The position numbers and the translations under genes were made by a program. A DNA stretch of 64,000 nt from Carposina sasakii (taxonomy: Eukaryota; Arthropoda; Insecta; Lepidoptera; Carposinidae), in NCBI GenBank assembly GCA_014607495.2, contig CP053155.1, forward strand, positions 8,804,001 through 8,868,000, read 5' to 3'. Shown piece after piece: positions 12,794 through 23,397 of the stretch. Within the stretch, counting starts at the first letter, position 1. The number at the start of each line of letters is the position of its first letter. The notes under the pieces are model-generated. The model was given only the letters and a program-made list of their open reading frames with translations. It did no database searches and was not told the origin of the DNA.

Positions 12794-14045
12794 TAAATTT
12801 GGCTAAAATATATACAAATTTGGTATCAACTAAAGTTAAAAGGAAATTTACATTAATGGGACGAATAATATTCACAGGTAAAAGATCATACAAGGGGACA
12901 GATATTTTAGGGCAGTAAAAGAACATGTGTTCCAACGATCCTTCCTCGAGACCACATTCACAAATAGAATGATCACGGACATGGATTTTGGCTAGAAAAA
13001 CTGGTGTGCAAATGTGACCCAACCTTAGTCGGCTGATGACAGATGTAACAGACTTGGTGAAATTGCGATGAGTAAAGAACCAGGGCCTGGTTTGGGATTG
13101 AAGTTTGTAGAGACCCGTAATGTTTACCCTTGATTTGACGGGTTCTTTGCCAAGACTCATTCCATGCTTTAACCATTGCAGACCGAGCGGAGCACTGAAC
13201 GTCACGAGCAAAACAGCCACTATGTGAGTTTATGCCAGTTACAATTGCACTCTTTGCACAGGCATCAGCTGCCTCATTACCAACTATACCACTGTGACCC
13301 GGAATCCAAGCCAGAGCAACATTAATGCCAGACTTGTGGCAGTCCAACAAGACTTCCTTTATTTGAAAGACAATGCTGAGAGACTTTTTGGAACGAAAGG
13401 GCAATGCAACAATATCCTGAAGGCAGCTTAGACAATCAGAGAAGATCAGAGATTTATCAAGTTTATGGGATTTAACAAAGGAGACTGCTTCGAGGATGGC
13501 AATAGCCTCTCCCGAATAAACAGTTGATAAAGGTGAACATTTGAAGCTTAATATTAATTTATACCTGGGGATCCAGACTGCAGATCCTACCGGACCATTT
13601 TCCTCGAGTTTGGAAGCATCAGTAAATATTGTGATCCATTCTGGCCAGTCTTGGGAAAGTTTACTGATAAAAAAATTATTTGCATCCGGGTTGTCTTTAT
13701 TAATACCAAAGTTGAGAATGACTTGAGGATGAAAAATGAGGGATTCAAATGGGGATAAATAGATAGGATTTTTGGAAGTTTGGACAACTGGGAAGTAAGA
13801 TTTTTGACTTTATGAAAACTGTTAACTAATGGAGGTAGGACCTTATGGGTCCAATAATTAGAGGAAGAGGTCAATTGGGATAAATCTAGTAATTTGTTAT
13901 GGAGAGGATGTGAGGAGTATTGAGACACATTAAAATAATATCTGTCGCTCATATACTGACGCCTCAGATGTAAGGGGGGTTCTAAACACTCTACCTGTAA
14001 CGCGTTTATTGGTGATGACCTCATAGCGCCAATGATTATTCTCAA
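12768..14045 (-). pseudogene. LINE ORF2 distal part: RNase H and C-terminal finger, frameshifted
   Basis: The part next to the RT (KCLRIIIGAMRSSPINALQV) is at 13590-14045. RNase H text follows in other frames: FTDASKLEENGPVGSAVW near 13560-13640, YSGEAIAILEAV near 13500 and WIPGHSGIVGNEAADACAKS near 13240-13310. The C-terminal finger (CECGLEEGSLEHMFFYCP) is near 12905-12960. At least three frame changes separate these pieces, so no functional product is possible. Confidence 0.85.
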
Positions 14046-14074
14046 GCATTTAGATTGTATCTTGATAAGTTTAT

Positions 14075-16516
14075 CTAATGTAACTTACTGCATGGTTCTA
14101 GTATAAAGCAGCCATAATCAAAGTGACTCCGCACGATCGCGTTATATAGAAGTTTTTGACTATAAGGATGCGATCCCCAATGGACGTTAGAAAGAGAACG
14201 TAAGATGTTAACGCCTTTTTCTGCCTTGCCACAGATATATTTGAGATGGTGTATACCATTTAGTTTAGAGTCGAAAAAAATGCCTAAAAATTTTGTGTGG
14301 TTTTGGACGGGAATTGGGCAGTCATCAATACGTATGTCAACATTGGGTAGGTTTTTTCTACGAGAAAATATCACTGTTGTGGATTTCGGAGGAGACAGTG
14401 ACAAGCCGTGGTCTGATAGCCATATATTGAGATACGACAGAGCTGAATTGAGTCTAGAAGCGGCAATATCTAGAGATCTGGCTGAGGAGTAAAGAGCAAT
14501 GTCATCGGCGTATTGTAAGATGTCACAAAAGCTAGTCACTGATCTTTCAAGGTCATATGTATAAAGATTGTATAGCAGCGGACTTAAGACCGACCCCTGG
14601 GGGAGGCCTTTCCATATAAGCCTCGTCGAGTGTATATGGCCATTCACGCGAATTGAAATGGATCTAGCCATGAGCATGTGACATATTATATGAACTAGCC
14701 TCACTGGTAGGCTCAGCTGTAGCAATTTCGCTCTGAGCTCAGGAAGTAGAACATTATCATACGCCGAGGAAACATCCAAGAATACGCCAATGACAGATTC
14801 ATTGTTGGAAAATGCACGCCGAATATCTGTGGTAAAGATGCTCAGGCTATCGAGTGTGCTTCTACCTCTACGGAAACCATATTGGGAATTTGGTAGAATG
14901 TTCTTATTTTCTACAATCCATTCGAGACGATTTTTAATAAGATGCTCAAATATTTTTACCAAAGTGGATGATAACGCAATCGGTCTGTAAGAAGACGACT
15001 CGGATGGAATTTTTCCGGGTTTTAAGATCGGGATTATAATCTGAGTTTTCCAAGATGGGGGAAGAATCCCACTAGTAAATATAAGGTTTATTAAATCTAA
15101 GAAAAATAATTTAGCGGCTTGAGAACAGTTAATAATAAAAGAATAAGGAATTCCGTCAGCACCTGGGGCAGAATCTTTTAGACCATCCAGAGCACAGAGC
15201 AGTTCGGTGTATAGGAAAGGTGAGTCCATAGGGTCATTACTGGAAAGAGGAAGAGGAAAAGAAGATGGGAAGTAATTTAAAGGAGGAACGTATGGGGGTG
15301 CAAGCTTATCTATGAATCCGGGGAGCCAAGAGTCTGTCATGTTGGTGGATGTGGCATTGTGATCATTACATGAGCGTCGAAAGCTGCTAATTCTTCTCCA
15401 GACTATAGAGGAAGGTGTACGCGGCGATAACGATTCACAAAAGGTTCGCCACCCCAGGCGTTTTTTATTCAATAAGAACCTCTTAGACTCCGCGTTGGTT
15501 TTTTTATAATGGACGTAATTCGTTATAGACGTAGGATTACGGACAAAGTTTTTTTCTGCTGTATTCCTTATTTTAATTTGTTTTGTGCAATCTGCATCCC
15601 ACCAGGGAGGGGAAGGAATTTTGTTACGAGCCGAATTCTTAATAGGGATGGATTGATCCGCTGCAGATAACAAGGCGGCTGTAAAATTATCATAAGAAAC
15701 ATTTAGGTTTGATAGGTTGATTGAAGGAAGATGGGAGATAATAGAGTCGACAAGAGCAGTAAAAGTTTCCCAATCGGCTGACTTTATTTTATATTTAAGC
15801 AAAGGAGACGGAGCGAGCGATGGACGACTGACAATATTTACTGATGTAACTATCGGATAGTGATCACTACCAAACGTTAAGGGAAGTACATCCCAAGATA
15901 TAGAGGATATTAAGTTTGGAGAGGCTAGAGTCAGATCAACACAACTTTTTCTTTCCCGGGGGGATGGAATGCGAGTTGCTCGTCCATCATTGGCCACACA
16001 AACGTTCAACTCATCAAGAAGATCAATCAGAGCGTCTGAATAAGAACAACAGTAGGGAGAGCCCCAAAGGAAATGATGGCAGTTGAAATCACCGAGGATG
16101 ATGATATCGCCTGAAATAGAGGAAAGAAGGACTGATTTAAGGTCACAGAGGATGTTATTGGAAGGATGTGGAACATAAACAGAAACGAAGGATATATTTA
16201 AAGCTTTGACAGCTATAACATGAAAATCCTCATTATGAGGAGGGATAGGAATTTGGGAAAATGGTACGGAACGATTTATTAATAAGGCACATCCTGCATG
16301 ACCAAGGGGTCTGTCATCGCGGAGACAGAAGTATCCTGGCAATCTAAACCGTGAATCCGGTTTAAGCCAGGTCTCTGAAACAGCGAGGACGGCAGGTTTG
16401 TGTTGATTGATTAAATAAATGATATCAGATTTTTTGTGTGTAATGCTTTTACAATTCCATTGAAGAAGGTTGAATGTTATAAATCGATAGAATAGATTGA
16501 AGTGTAGGAATGACAT
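14075..16516 (-). pseudogene. LINE ORF2 proximal part: AP endonuclease and reverse transcriptase
   Basis: Open frame of about 813 codons from the ATG at 16516. The N-terminal endonuclease shows QWNCKS, SETWLKP, GDFNCHHFLWGS and GSDHYP, the expected metal-binding and catalytic motifs. The reverse transcriptase shows SYRPIALSSTLVKIFEHLI, QYGFRRGRSTLD, FLDVSSAYDNV, LPQGSVLSPLLYNLY and the catalytic box YADD. The frame ends at a premature stop at 14075, after which the normal continuation lies in another frame. This long stretch is unusually well kept for an otherwise broken copy. Confidence 0.92.
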
Positions 16517-16678
16517 TGGGCGGTAGGCTATCACTAAATTTAGACAATATATTAACTAAAGCAGATACTAATAACTGAATTAAATTTTCATTCGGTGACG
16601 GAGAATAGGATAAAGGTTGAGGTTGAGAAGTCCCAGAGAGAGCAGCACCATTTGGGAGAGAGGAAGAGGGTGGGTGGA

Positions 16679-17874
16679 TTATATCCTGGAGTTCGGGATC
16701 GTAGGAGCTAATAGGTAAGGGACGGGGGAGCGGTGGGTAACAACGGTTTTCCTATAGGATCGGACTGGGGTGTTTGGAGTAGAAATGGGTTGGGAGACAG
16801 ACGAAGCATGGGGGGCAGAGGTAGTCTTAGTTTTCTCCGCGTATGACGGACGTGCAGGACGGAAACGTTGAGAGGCTTCAGTAAAGCTAAGATTTTCGTC
16901 AGACATCACCACTTTTATAGCTTTCTGCCTGGCGTGTTCTGGACACCTTGCATCTGTTGCAATGTGTCTGCCTAAGCATAGAAGACAGGAGACTCTATCA
17001 TCTGGGACTGAGCAAGATGAACCTGCGTGACTTTGGGCACATCTGAAGCATCTTGGGAAGAACGGCATTGGTCGGCTACGTGTCCGAAACGACAGCAGTT
17101 TCGGCATTGGATTGTCGGCAGTTGATATGTATCGACGACAATAGAAGAGTGGAAGCAATAAACCTTTTCAGGTAAAATCTGTCCCTTGAAAGTCACTACT
17201 ACTGAGGATGTTGGTATCCATTGTGCAACACCGTCATTGAAAGTCTTTTTATTAAGGCGTCTAGCTCTGATCACCGGGCCACAAGAGTTAGTATAGGTAA
17301 GGCCATGAACTAGTTCTTCGAGAGTCCATTCTGTAGGGATTCCACGTAAGACACCCATGCGTGTTACGTGAAATTTAGGAATTTGTTTCAAAAAAGCTTC
17401 ACCTAGACTGTTGCTACCAAGAAAGATGTTTGCTGACTCAGCATTTGAAAACTCAACCCCAATTTTATTGCGGCCGAGCGGTTTAATACCTCCATCTACA
17501 ATTCCTACGACATGAGCTTTATGCAACATTTGAGCCAGTTTGAGAACTCGTATAGAAAGTCCTGAAGAAGGATCGGGCTCAGCACGCGAAACGTGTACGA
17601 TAAATGGGCCATCATCGCTGGGCGTGTATGTTAACGGGGAGTCCCCTTCAAAGTCGGGATGAATATATGTACTCTGGATCGAGTTAGAAGGGCGTGTGTT
17701 GGTTTTTGCCGGTACAACTGGTGTCATTTTATCCGTGGCTTGCCTCTTCAAAGCTGTTGTGACATGTTCTATATCCATATCAACTTGTGTAAACAAGTCT
17801 GGAGACATCGTTACTTGTGCAGTAGACTCACCGTTAACACCACCACCCCCATCAGGGGGTTCCTTATTGGACAT
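16679..17874 (-). pseudogene. LINE ORF1, nucleic-acid-binding protein with CCHC knuckles, frameshifted
   Basis: Starts at the ATG 17874 (MSNKEPPDGGGG). The first frame runs to about 16972 and contains CRNCCRFGHVADQC. The second, overlapping frame runs on to 16679 with CFRCAQSHAGSSC and CLLCLGRHIATDARCPEH, then the family phrase SDENLSFTEASQRF. A frameshift between 17040 and 17120 splits the knuckle array. ORF1 proteins of this kind chaperone the LINE RNA. Confidence 0.85.
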
Positions 17875-18104
17875 CACAATTTAAAACAAATAAAATTAAC
17901 TCCTTACCAATCTAAAGTATTATTATAACCTTCACCACCGAAAAATAAACAAAATCTCAAAGTTTTTTTTAAAGAAAAAGCAAAATTCCTATCGAGCACG
18001 TGTTCCACCAAAAACACCTAACGACAGAATCCCTTGACTTACTAAATAAAAAAAATAAAAGTTAGCTGTCAGTTTGACATTTGTGACAATTGCAACCGGA
18101 AATA

Positions 18105-18356
18105 TATTCTTTTTCGATAGAAGTTTGTTTCTGTGAAGACGTAAGGTTAGAATTATTTTTAAATCTGTTATAATCTGCTAAAATTTTGTATAAAATGTGG
18201 TCAAAGTGTATAATTTTAGTGTATTGCCAAATGTATCACACGGGTTTTGCAGTATTTCAACAATTACTTGTGCTACATGAAATCACCAGATAGCGGTTAT
18301 GTCGTGTTGTTTTGACTTCACAATGGAAATAAGTATTTCTTTGGCGTATGTTGCAG
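18105..18356 (+). promoter_or_regulatory. RpL14 5' leader and 5'-UTR intron
   Basis: A pyrimidine run (attctttttc) near 18108-18116 fits the TOP/TCT start of ribosomal protein genes. A consensus donor (gac|gtaagg) lies at 18141 and a ttgcag acceptor ends at 18356, six bases before the ATG. This suggests a short non-coding exon 1 and a 216-base intron in the leader. The transcription start is inferred. Confidence 0.65.
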
Positions 18357-18362
18357 GTCGAA

Positions 18363-18866
18363 ATGCCCTTTGAAAGGTACGTGGAACCAGGGCGTGTAGC
18401 CCTGGTAGCTGATGGCACCTTGAAGGGAAAGTTGGTGAGCGTGGTAGATGTCATCGACCAAACCCGTGTTCTAGTTGATGGTCCATGCAGCGGTGTCAGC
18501 CGGCAGCAAATCCGCTTGAACCAGCTGCATCTCACAAAGTTCCGCCTAAAGTATCCATTCACAGCACCCACACGTGTGGTCAGAAAAGCTTGGACAGACG
18601 CTAAGTTAAACGAGAAATGGGCAGCAAGTCAATGGGCTACCAAATTAGCCAACAAAGAGAAACGTGCTCAGATGACCGATTACGACAGATTCAAACTCAC
18701 CTCCGCACGTGTAAAGAGGAATCGCGCAAGAACCGCCGTCTTCAAAAGCCTCAAAGTTAAGGCCGCACGCAGTGGTGCCTTTGGCAAGAAACAGATTCCC
18801 AAGAAAGCAGTCAAGAAGCAGCGTGTGAAGAAACCTGTTGCCAAGAAAACTCCAGCAAAGAAGTAA
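18363..18866 (+). CDS. RpL14: 60S ribosomal protein L14 (eL14)
   Basis: A structural protein of the large ribosomal subunit, 167 residues. It begins MPFERYVEPGRVALV, like insect and vertebrate L14, and the ATG at 18363 is the first after the leader intron acceptor. The KOW-like N-terminal fold (GKLVSVVDVIDQTRVLVDG) is followed by LTKFRLKYPFTAPTRVVRKA, then a basic Lys/Ala-rich tail (KKPVAKKTPAKK) typical of animal L14. The coding part is in one exon. An AATAAA at 18911 follows the stop by 45 bases. Immediately downstream on the same strand is the snoRNA host gene; the two could share a promoter. Confidence 0.98.
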   Translation: MPFERYVEPGRVALVADGTLKGKLVSVVDVIDQTRVLVDGPCSGVSRQQIRLNQLHLTKFRLKYPFTAPTRVVRKAWTDAKLNEKWAASQWATKLANKEKRAQMTDYDRFKLTSARVKRNRARTAVFKSLKVKAARSGAFGKKQIPKKAVKKQRVKKPVAKKTPAKK

Positions 18867-18910
18867 TTCTTTTGTGACTTACACAGTTACTAGTGTATTA
18901 AGGACAATCA

Positions 18911-18916
18911 AATAAA
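18911..18916 (+). terminator. RpL14 poly(A) signal
   Basis: AATAAA 45 bases after the stop, followed by a GU-rich stretch (cttgtgttgttttc) at about 18933-18946. The first donor of the downstream host gene is only 60 bases further on. Confidence 0.8.
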
Positions 18917-19144
18917 GAATTACTCTAAGCTAAATCTTGTGTTGTTTTCTAAAAATGTCCTATGACATACATCAGGTGAGTTATTTCTTTATTACTTCTG
19001 TTATGTTTGTTTTTTTACTGAATTTATTTTGCTTTTCAGGTGGTCAACTACAAAATGACAATGTCATGATGCTTAATTGAATGAAGGTATGTAGATTTCC
19101 TTTCCCTTAGTCTTAGATGTATAAATTTTAATACACTGATTTCA

Positions 19145-19207
19145 ATGATGATATTGTTAAGTCTCGTTCATATGAACTTTATGATTTCAATCTTAGCACC
19201 TTACTGA
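19145..19207 (+). ncRNA. Box C/D snoRNA, U30-like copy 1
   Basis: C box ATGATGA at 19145 and D box CTGA at 19204. The guide GTCTCGTTC before an ATGA-type D' pairs with the conserved 18S stretch GAACGAGAC, as human U30 does. It is a diverged copy; the two further copies are better. It lies in the intron carrying the foldback transposon. Confidence 0.75.
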
Positions 19208-19233
19208 TGTTTATTTTGTGTTATTATAAATGA

Positions 19234-20565
19234 AATTGTATTAGGCGTTACAATTCGGAAGTTCAAACATTCACTATGGGTGCACCCACCACTGGGCCCT
19301 ACACCCTCCACTCACCCTCAGATCTGATAACTCATAACTGCAAAAACAGGCACTTGCACTAACTACAGTCGCCACGAGAAACCAGATCCCAGCACCTAGC
19401 ATGCAAGACATTAGTAAACCACTAATTATTATGAGACTCTAAAACCCAACACATTACCTACACAGAATTAACTAGCCTCTCATGTCTCTACATTTATTAT
19501 TACTAATTTCTATAATCCTGAGGATGCCAGTTGTTGGCGAAACATATGTAGATTATTTATCTAGTTTTCCCAGCATTCACTCTCCTTGCAATATCTTTGT
19601 CATGCTTACCATTCCTTGTAAACAAAGTCCCCAGATACACGAACTCAGTCACTTGCTCCAATCTTTCTTCGCCAATCATTATTTTGCAATCCGCCATTAC
19701 CTCATCCTTTTCAAAAACCATCACTTTCGCCTTACTTACATTCTCTATTGAGGGATCACCTGCCACCGGGCCTTATACCCTCCGCTGACCCTCGGATCTG
19801 CCTACTCATGATCACGAACACAAGACACTACAGTCACAACGAGAAGCCAGATCCAAGCACCTAGCATGCAACCATAAATACATAGCTGCTAATCCGAAAA
19901 CCAATAAAAATTTTAATCAACATATGTTTCGCCAACACCCGTGGCATCATCAGGATTAGTTTTCCATGTTAGTTCTATCTACCGATCCAACTAACTAACT
20001 AACAACTAAAACCAATGTATTGCAAAGGATTTTTATACCCTCAATCAAAATAAAAAATGTTAATACCTACATATTAGTTTTTAATATAAAATTATTATAG
20101 ATAAATAAATATTAAAAATATACATATTAGTTTTATATTATTTATTTATTTATATTTTTAATATTTATTTATCTATAATTTTATATTTCAAACTAATATG
20201 TAGGTATTAACATTTTTTATTTTATATTTTGATTGAGGGTATAAAAATGATTTGCAATACATTGGTTTTAGTTGTTAGTTAGTTGGTTCGGTAGATAGAA
20301 CTAACATGGAACACTAATCCTGATGATGCCACGGGTGTTGGCGAAACATATGTTGATTAAAATTTTTATTCGTTTTCGGATTAGCAGCTATGTATTTATG
20401 GTTGCATGCTAGGTGCTTGGTTCTGGCTTCTCGTTGCGACTGTAGTGTCTTGTGTTCGTGATCATGAGTAGGCAGATCCGAGGGTCAGCGGAGGGTATAG
20501 GGCCCGGTGGCGGGCGATCCCTAAATAGAGATTTGAACTTCCGAATAGTGACGCCTGATACAATT
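19234..20565. mobile_element. Composite foldback transposon inside a host-gene intron
   Basis: The ends are inverted repeats (AATTGTATTAGGCGTTAC... and its complement with few changes) of about 34 bases. Inside, 19750-20040 and 20150-20520 form a second, much longer inverted repeat (caccgggcc, gatctgcctactcatgatca, cgaaacatatgttgatt). Another related arm lies at 19270-19560. A reverse-transcriptase scrap (VYLGTLFTRNGKHDKDIARR, minus strand 19560-19766) is nested inside. The element is 1332 bp with no intact gene. Confidence 0.8.
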
Positions 20566-20739
20566 CAATATTTACTTACATTCATCTTCATCCCGCAGAT
20601 TTTTAAGATCATGTAAAAAATAATTACTTTTATTTCTAGCAGGCATCCAGTATGATACTTCAAGACTGATGAGGTAAGCTAGTTTTTTGGTACATTTGTT
20701 ACACAAATATTATTGGCAATCTATTAACTAAAATGTTAA

Positions 20740-20792
20740 ATGATGACTTTTGTATCGCCCCTAGCTGATTCTTGATGATTGATTGTTCCTGA
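20740..20792 (+). ncRNA. Box C/D snoRNA, U31-like copy 1
   Basis: C box ATGATGA at 20740, guide TTGTATCGCCCCTAG, D' CTGA at 20765, C' TGATGAT at 20773 and D CTGA at 20789. TGTATCGCCCC can pair with the conserved 28S GGGGCGGUACA (one G-U pair). The fifth base from D' faces the second G, the same target geometry as human U31. It is centred in a 192-base intron. Confidence 0.88.
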
Positions 20793-20968
20793 TATAAACT
20801 TATAATAGTTACCATTTTTATGTCTTAACATTATTTTGTTAATTAATTATTTAATTCCTTTACAGGTCATGGCAATAAAAGATGATCCTGTAATAATTTA
20901 AAATGAAAATTGGAAAGTAAGTGAACACAATATTTTGTATGACATATTTTGAATTTCTAGTATACACT

Positions 20969-21021
20969 ATGATGACTTTTGTATCGCCCCTATCTGAATT
21001 CTGATGACCGATCATTACTGA
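20969..21021 (+). ncRNA. Box C/D snoRNA, U31-like copy 2
   Basis: C box at 20969, guide TTGTATCGCCCCTAT, D' CTGA and D box CTGA at 21018. It carries the same 28S antisense element as copy 1, with a changed base next to D'. It lies in the intron 20917-21087. Confidence 0.88.
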
Positions 21022-21280
21022 TAAAATATATATATATATTAAATGCCTTTTTAAAATCAAATCACTTATTTACATTTTTTTTTTCAGATACTCAAGAGAA
21101 GTTAAAATTAGTGTCACATCATTTACAGCTAACAATGTTGGCCCTACATGGCTGATGAATGTAAGTAGTGTTTGTCCTTAGCTGGTTTCAAATATCTGAT
21201 AAATGTGTTTATCTACCTAACCTACCCTGTAGAGTTCTATTAGTCAAGCAGGTACTTAAGTCTGAAACTTGACATTTTAT

Positions 21281-21346
21281 ATGATGATTTATATTGTAGT
21301 CTCGTTCGTATGATCTCAATGATTTTAAAACATACCACCTTACTGA
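21281..21346 (+). ncRNA. Box C/D snoRNA, U30-like copy 2
   Basis: C box ATGATGA at 21281 and D box CTGA at 21343. The guide GTCTCGTTCGT before ATGA pairs over 11 bases with 18S ACGAACGAGAC. The fifth base faces the A methylated by U30 in vertebrates. It lies in the intron 21161-21418. Confidence 0.85.
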
Positions 21347-21588
21347 TATTATTTTATTGGCATTGTTAATAGAAGTTAAGTTTTCAAAAGTCTTAACATT
21401 TCTATTTATTTTTTTCAGGTATTACATGAGGTGGAGCCTTCTGTACAGACAATAACTGGCACAGTGAGTATTATTTATATTTGTTTCTAAATTTAAATGT
21501 ATATTTGTATGCATTTTGTCTAATAAATGAAAATTAAATGAGATAACTAATGTTAAAAGAGATGGTAAAATTCGTCATCCGAGTAATT

Positions 21589-21660
21589 GACCCGGTAACT
21601 CAGAGGTTAGAGCGGCTGGCACAGTTTGCAGTGGTTGTGGGTTCGATTCCCACTAGGGTC
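21589..21660 (+). repeat. tRNA-like insertion (SINE head or tRNA pseudogene)
   Basis: 72 bases with A-box-like taactcagaggttagag and B box ggttcgattcc. The T stem is perfect (GTGGG/CCCAC), but the acceptor stem has a mismatch and the anticodon stem does not form. It is absent from the duplicated sister unit near 23145, so it inserted after the duplication. I do not call it a functional tRNA. Confidence 0.75.
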
Positions 21661-21783
21661 AAGAATTTTTTCCATTTCTTTATTAATCATTTAATAACTA
21701 ATGTAATGGAACTGTTACTGTAGCCTACTCAAATCAGTATAAGTCTCCATGCTTTGTCTAATATGTATAAGTCGTTTTTGTAC

Positions 21784-21907
21784 CCTACCAAAGCCGATGT
21801 GTGTACAGAATCTACTGTCATACGTGACTCTGGCTAGGAACATTAGCACATTCTGTGTAAATTGTGTGGTTGCATAGCCATACGATCAAGGGTTGAATGT
21901 GACAAAT
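21784..21907 (+). ncRNA. Box H/ACA snoRNA candidate, copy 1
   Basis: A 5' hairpin closes with AGCC/GGCT and an inner ACAG/CTGT stem. The H box ACATTA is at 21840-21845. The 3' hairpin is closed by CACATTC (21847) with GAATGTG (21895), with an apical GTGTGG/CCATAC stem and an open pocket between. ACA at 21902 is followed by three bases. This is the full hairpin-hinge-hairpin-tail layout. The rRNA target is not worked out. Confidence 0.75.
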
Positions 21908-22074
21908 ATAATTTATTTCAATCTATAATTAAAATCCTTTATTTTATACTGATTAACTAACTTTATATCTGTTACTTTCAGGTTGTCTGTGTTAATAGAA
22001 CTAGAATATGGTGCTTCAGTCAATATTGTAAGGTGAATGTCTGTTTGAATTAAGAAGTTTAAAGTTTAATTTCA

Positions 22075-22127
22075 ATGATGACTTTTGTATCGCCCCTAGC
22101 TGTATTTTGATGATTGATTGTTTCTGA
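22075..22127 (+). ncRNA. Box C/D snoRNA, U31-like copy 3
   Basis: C box ATGATGA at 22075, the U31 guide TTGTATCGCCCCTAG, D' changed to CTGT, C' TGATGAT and D CTGA at 22124. It sits in the spacer between the two duplicated units. The altered D' could weaken it. Confidence 0.82.
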
Positions 22128-22302
22128 TTATTATATTTCAATTAACATTATGCAGATTTTTAAGATCATGTAAAAAATAATTACTTTTATTTCCGGCAGG
22201 CATCCAGTATGATACTTCAAGGCTTAGACTGATGAGGTAAGCTAGTTTTTTGGTACATTTGTTACACAAATATTATTTGCAATCTATGAACTAAAATGTT
22301 AA

Positions 22303-22355
22303 ATGATGACTTTTGTATCGCCCCTAGCTGATTCTTGATGATTGATTGTTCCTGA
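22303..22355 (+). ncRNA. Box C/D snoRNA, U31-like copy 4
   Basis: Identical in boxes and guide to copy 1. C box at 22303 and D box at 22352. It is the sister of copy 1 in the second duplicated unit, in the intron 22237-22428. Confidence 0.88.
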
Positions 22356-22531
22356 TATAAACTTGTAATAGTTACCATTTTTATGTCTTAACATTATTTT
22401 GTTAATGAATTATTTAATTCTTTTACAGGTCATGGCAATAAAAGATGATCTTGTAATTATTTAAAATGAAAATTGGAAAGTAAGTGAACACAATATTTTG
22501 TATGACATATTTTGAATTTCTAGTATACACT

Positions 22532-22584
22532 ATGATGACTTTTGTATCGCCCCTATCTGAATTCTGATGACCGATCATTACTGA
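22532..22584 (+). ncRNA. Box C/D snoRNA, U31-like copy 5
   Basis: C box at 22532 and D box CTGA at 22581. It is the sister of copy 2, with the same guide. It lies in the intron 22480-22657. Confidence 0.88.
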
Positions 22585-22850
22585 TAAAAATATATACATA
22601 TATATATATTAAATGCCTTTTTAAAATCAAATCACTTATTTACGTTTTCTTTTTCAGATACTCAAGAGAAGTTAAAATTAGTGTCACGTCATTTACAGCT
22701 AACAATGTTGGCCTTACATGGATGTTGAATGTAAGTAGTGTTTGTCCTTAGCTGGTTTCAAATATCTGATAAATGTGTTTATCTACCTAACCTACCCTGT
22801 AGAGTTCTATTAGTCAAGCAGGTACTTAAGTCTGAAACTTGACATTTTAT

Positions 22851-22915
22851 ATGATGATTTATATTGTAGTCTCGTTCGTATGATCTTAATGATTTCAAAC
22901 ATACCACCTTACTGA
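22851..22915 (+). ncRNA. Box C/D snoRNA, U30-like copy 3
   Basis: C box ATGATGA at 22851, guide GTCTCGTTCGT and D box CTGA at 22912. It is the sister of U30-like copy 2 in the second unit, in the intron 22731-22987. Confidence 0.85.
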
Positions 22916-23273
22916 TATTATTTTATTGGCATTGTTAATAGAAGTTAAGTTTTCAAAAGTCTTAACATTTCTATTTATTTTTTTCAGGTATTACATGATG
23001 TGGAGCCTTCTGTACAGACAATAACTGGCACAGTGAGTATTATTTATATTTGTTTCTAAATTTAAATGTATATTTGTATGCATTTTGTCTAATAAAGGAA
23101 AATTAAATGAGATGACTAATGTTAAAAGAGATGGTAAAATTTGGGGGAAGAATTTTTTCCATTTCTTTATTAATAATTTAATAACTCATGTTGTAATGGA
23201 ACTGTTATTGTAGCCTACTCAAATCAGTATAAGTCTCCATGCTTTGTCTAATATGTATAAGTCGTTTTTGTAC

Positions 23274-23397
23274 CCTACCAAAGCCGATGTGTGTACAGAA
23301 TCTACTGTCATACGTGACTCTGGCTAGGAACATTAGCACATTCCGTGTAAATTGTGTGGTTGCATAGCCATACAATCAAGGGTTGAATGTGACAAAT
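23274..23397 (+). ncRNA. Box H/ACA snoRNA candidate, copy 2
   Basis: Nearly identical to the candidate at 21784-21907, with H box at 23330 and ACA at 23392. The few differences (ttccgtg for ttctgtg, catacaatc for catacgatc) leave the closing 7-bp stem intact. It lies in the intron 23033-23519. Confidence 0.75.

Larger units (their letters stand above)
12741..17990 (-). mobile_element. Decayed full-length non-LTR retrotransposon (LINE with RNase H, I-like)
   Basis: Runs right to left: ORF1 with zinc knuckles (16679-17874), ORF2 with AP endonuclease and reverse transcriptase (14075-16516), then RNase H and a C-terminal CCHC-like finger in shifted frames (12768-14045). An RNase H after the RT, together with this ORF1 type, points to the I-related clades; the clade is inferred. 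Several frameshifts make it inactive. It fills nearly all the space between the IFT172 upstream region and RpL14. The exact 5' boundary near 17990 is an estimate. Confidence 0.9.

Noticed and set aside
19557..19766. Minus-strand 69-codon frame as a gene
   Set aside because: It is a LINE reverse-transcriptase scrap inside the foldback element.
21589..21660. Functional tRNA gene
   Set aside because: The B box and T stem are good, but the anticodon stem does not form and the acceptor stem is mismatched. It is an insertion absent from the sister unit.
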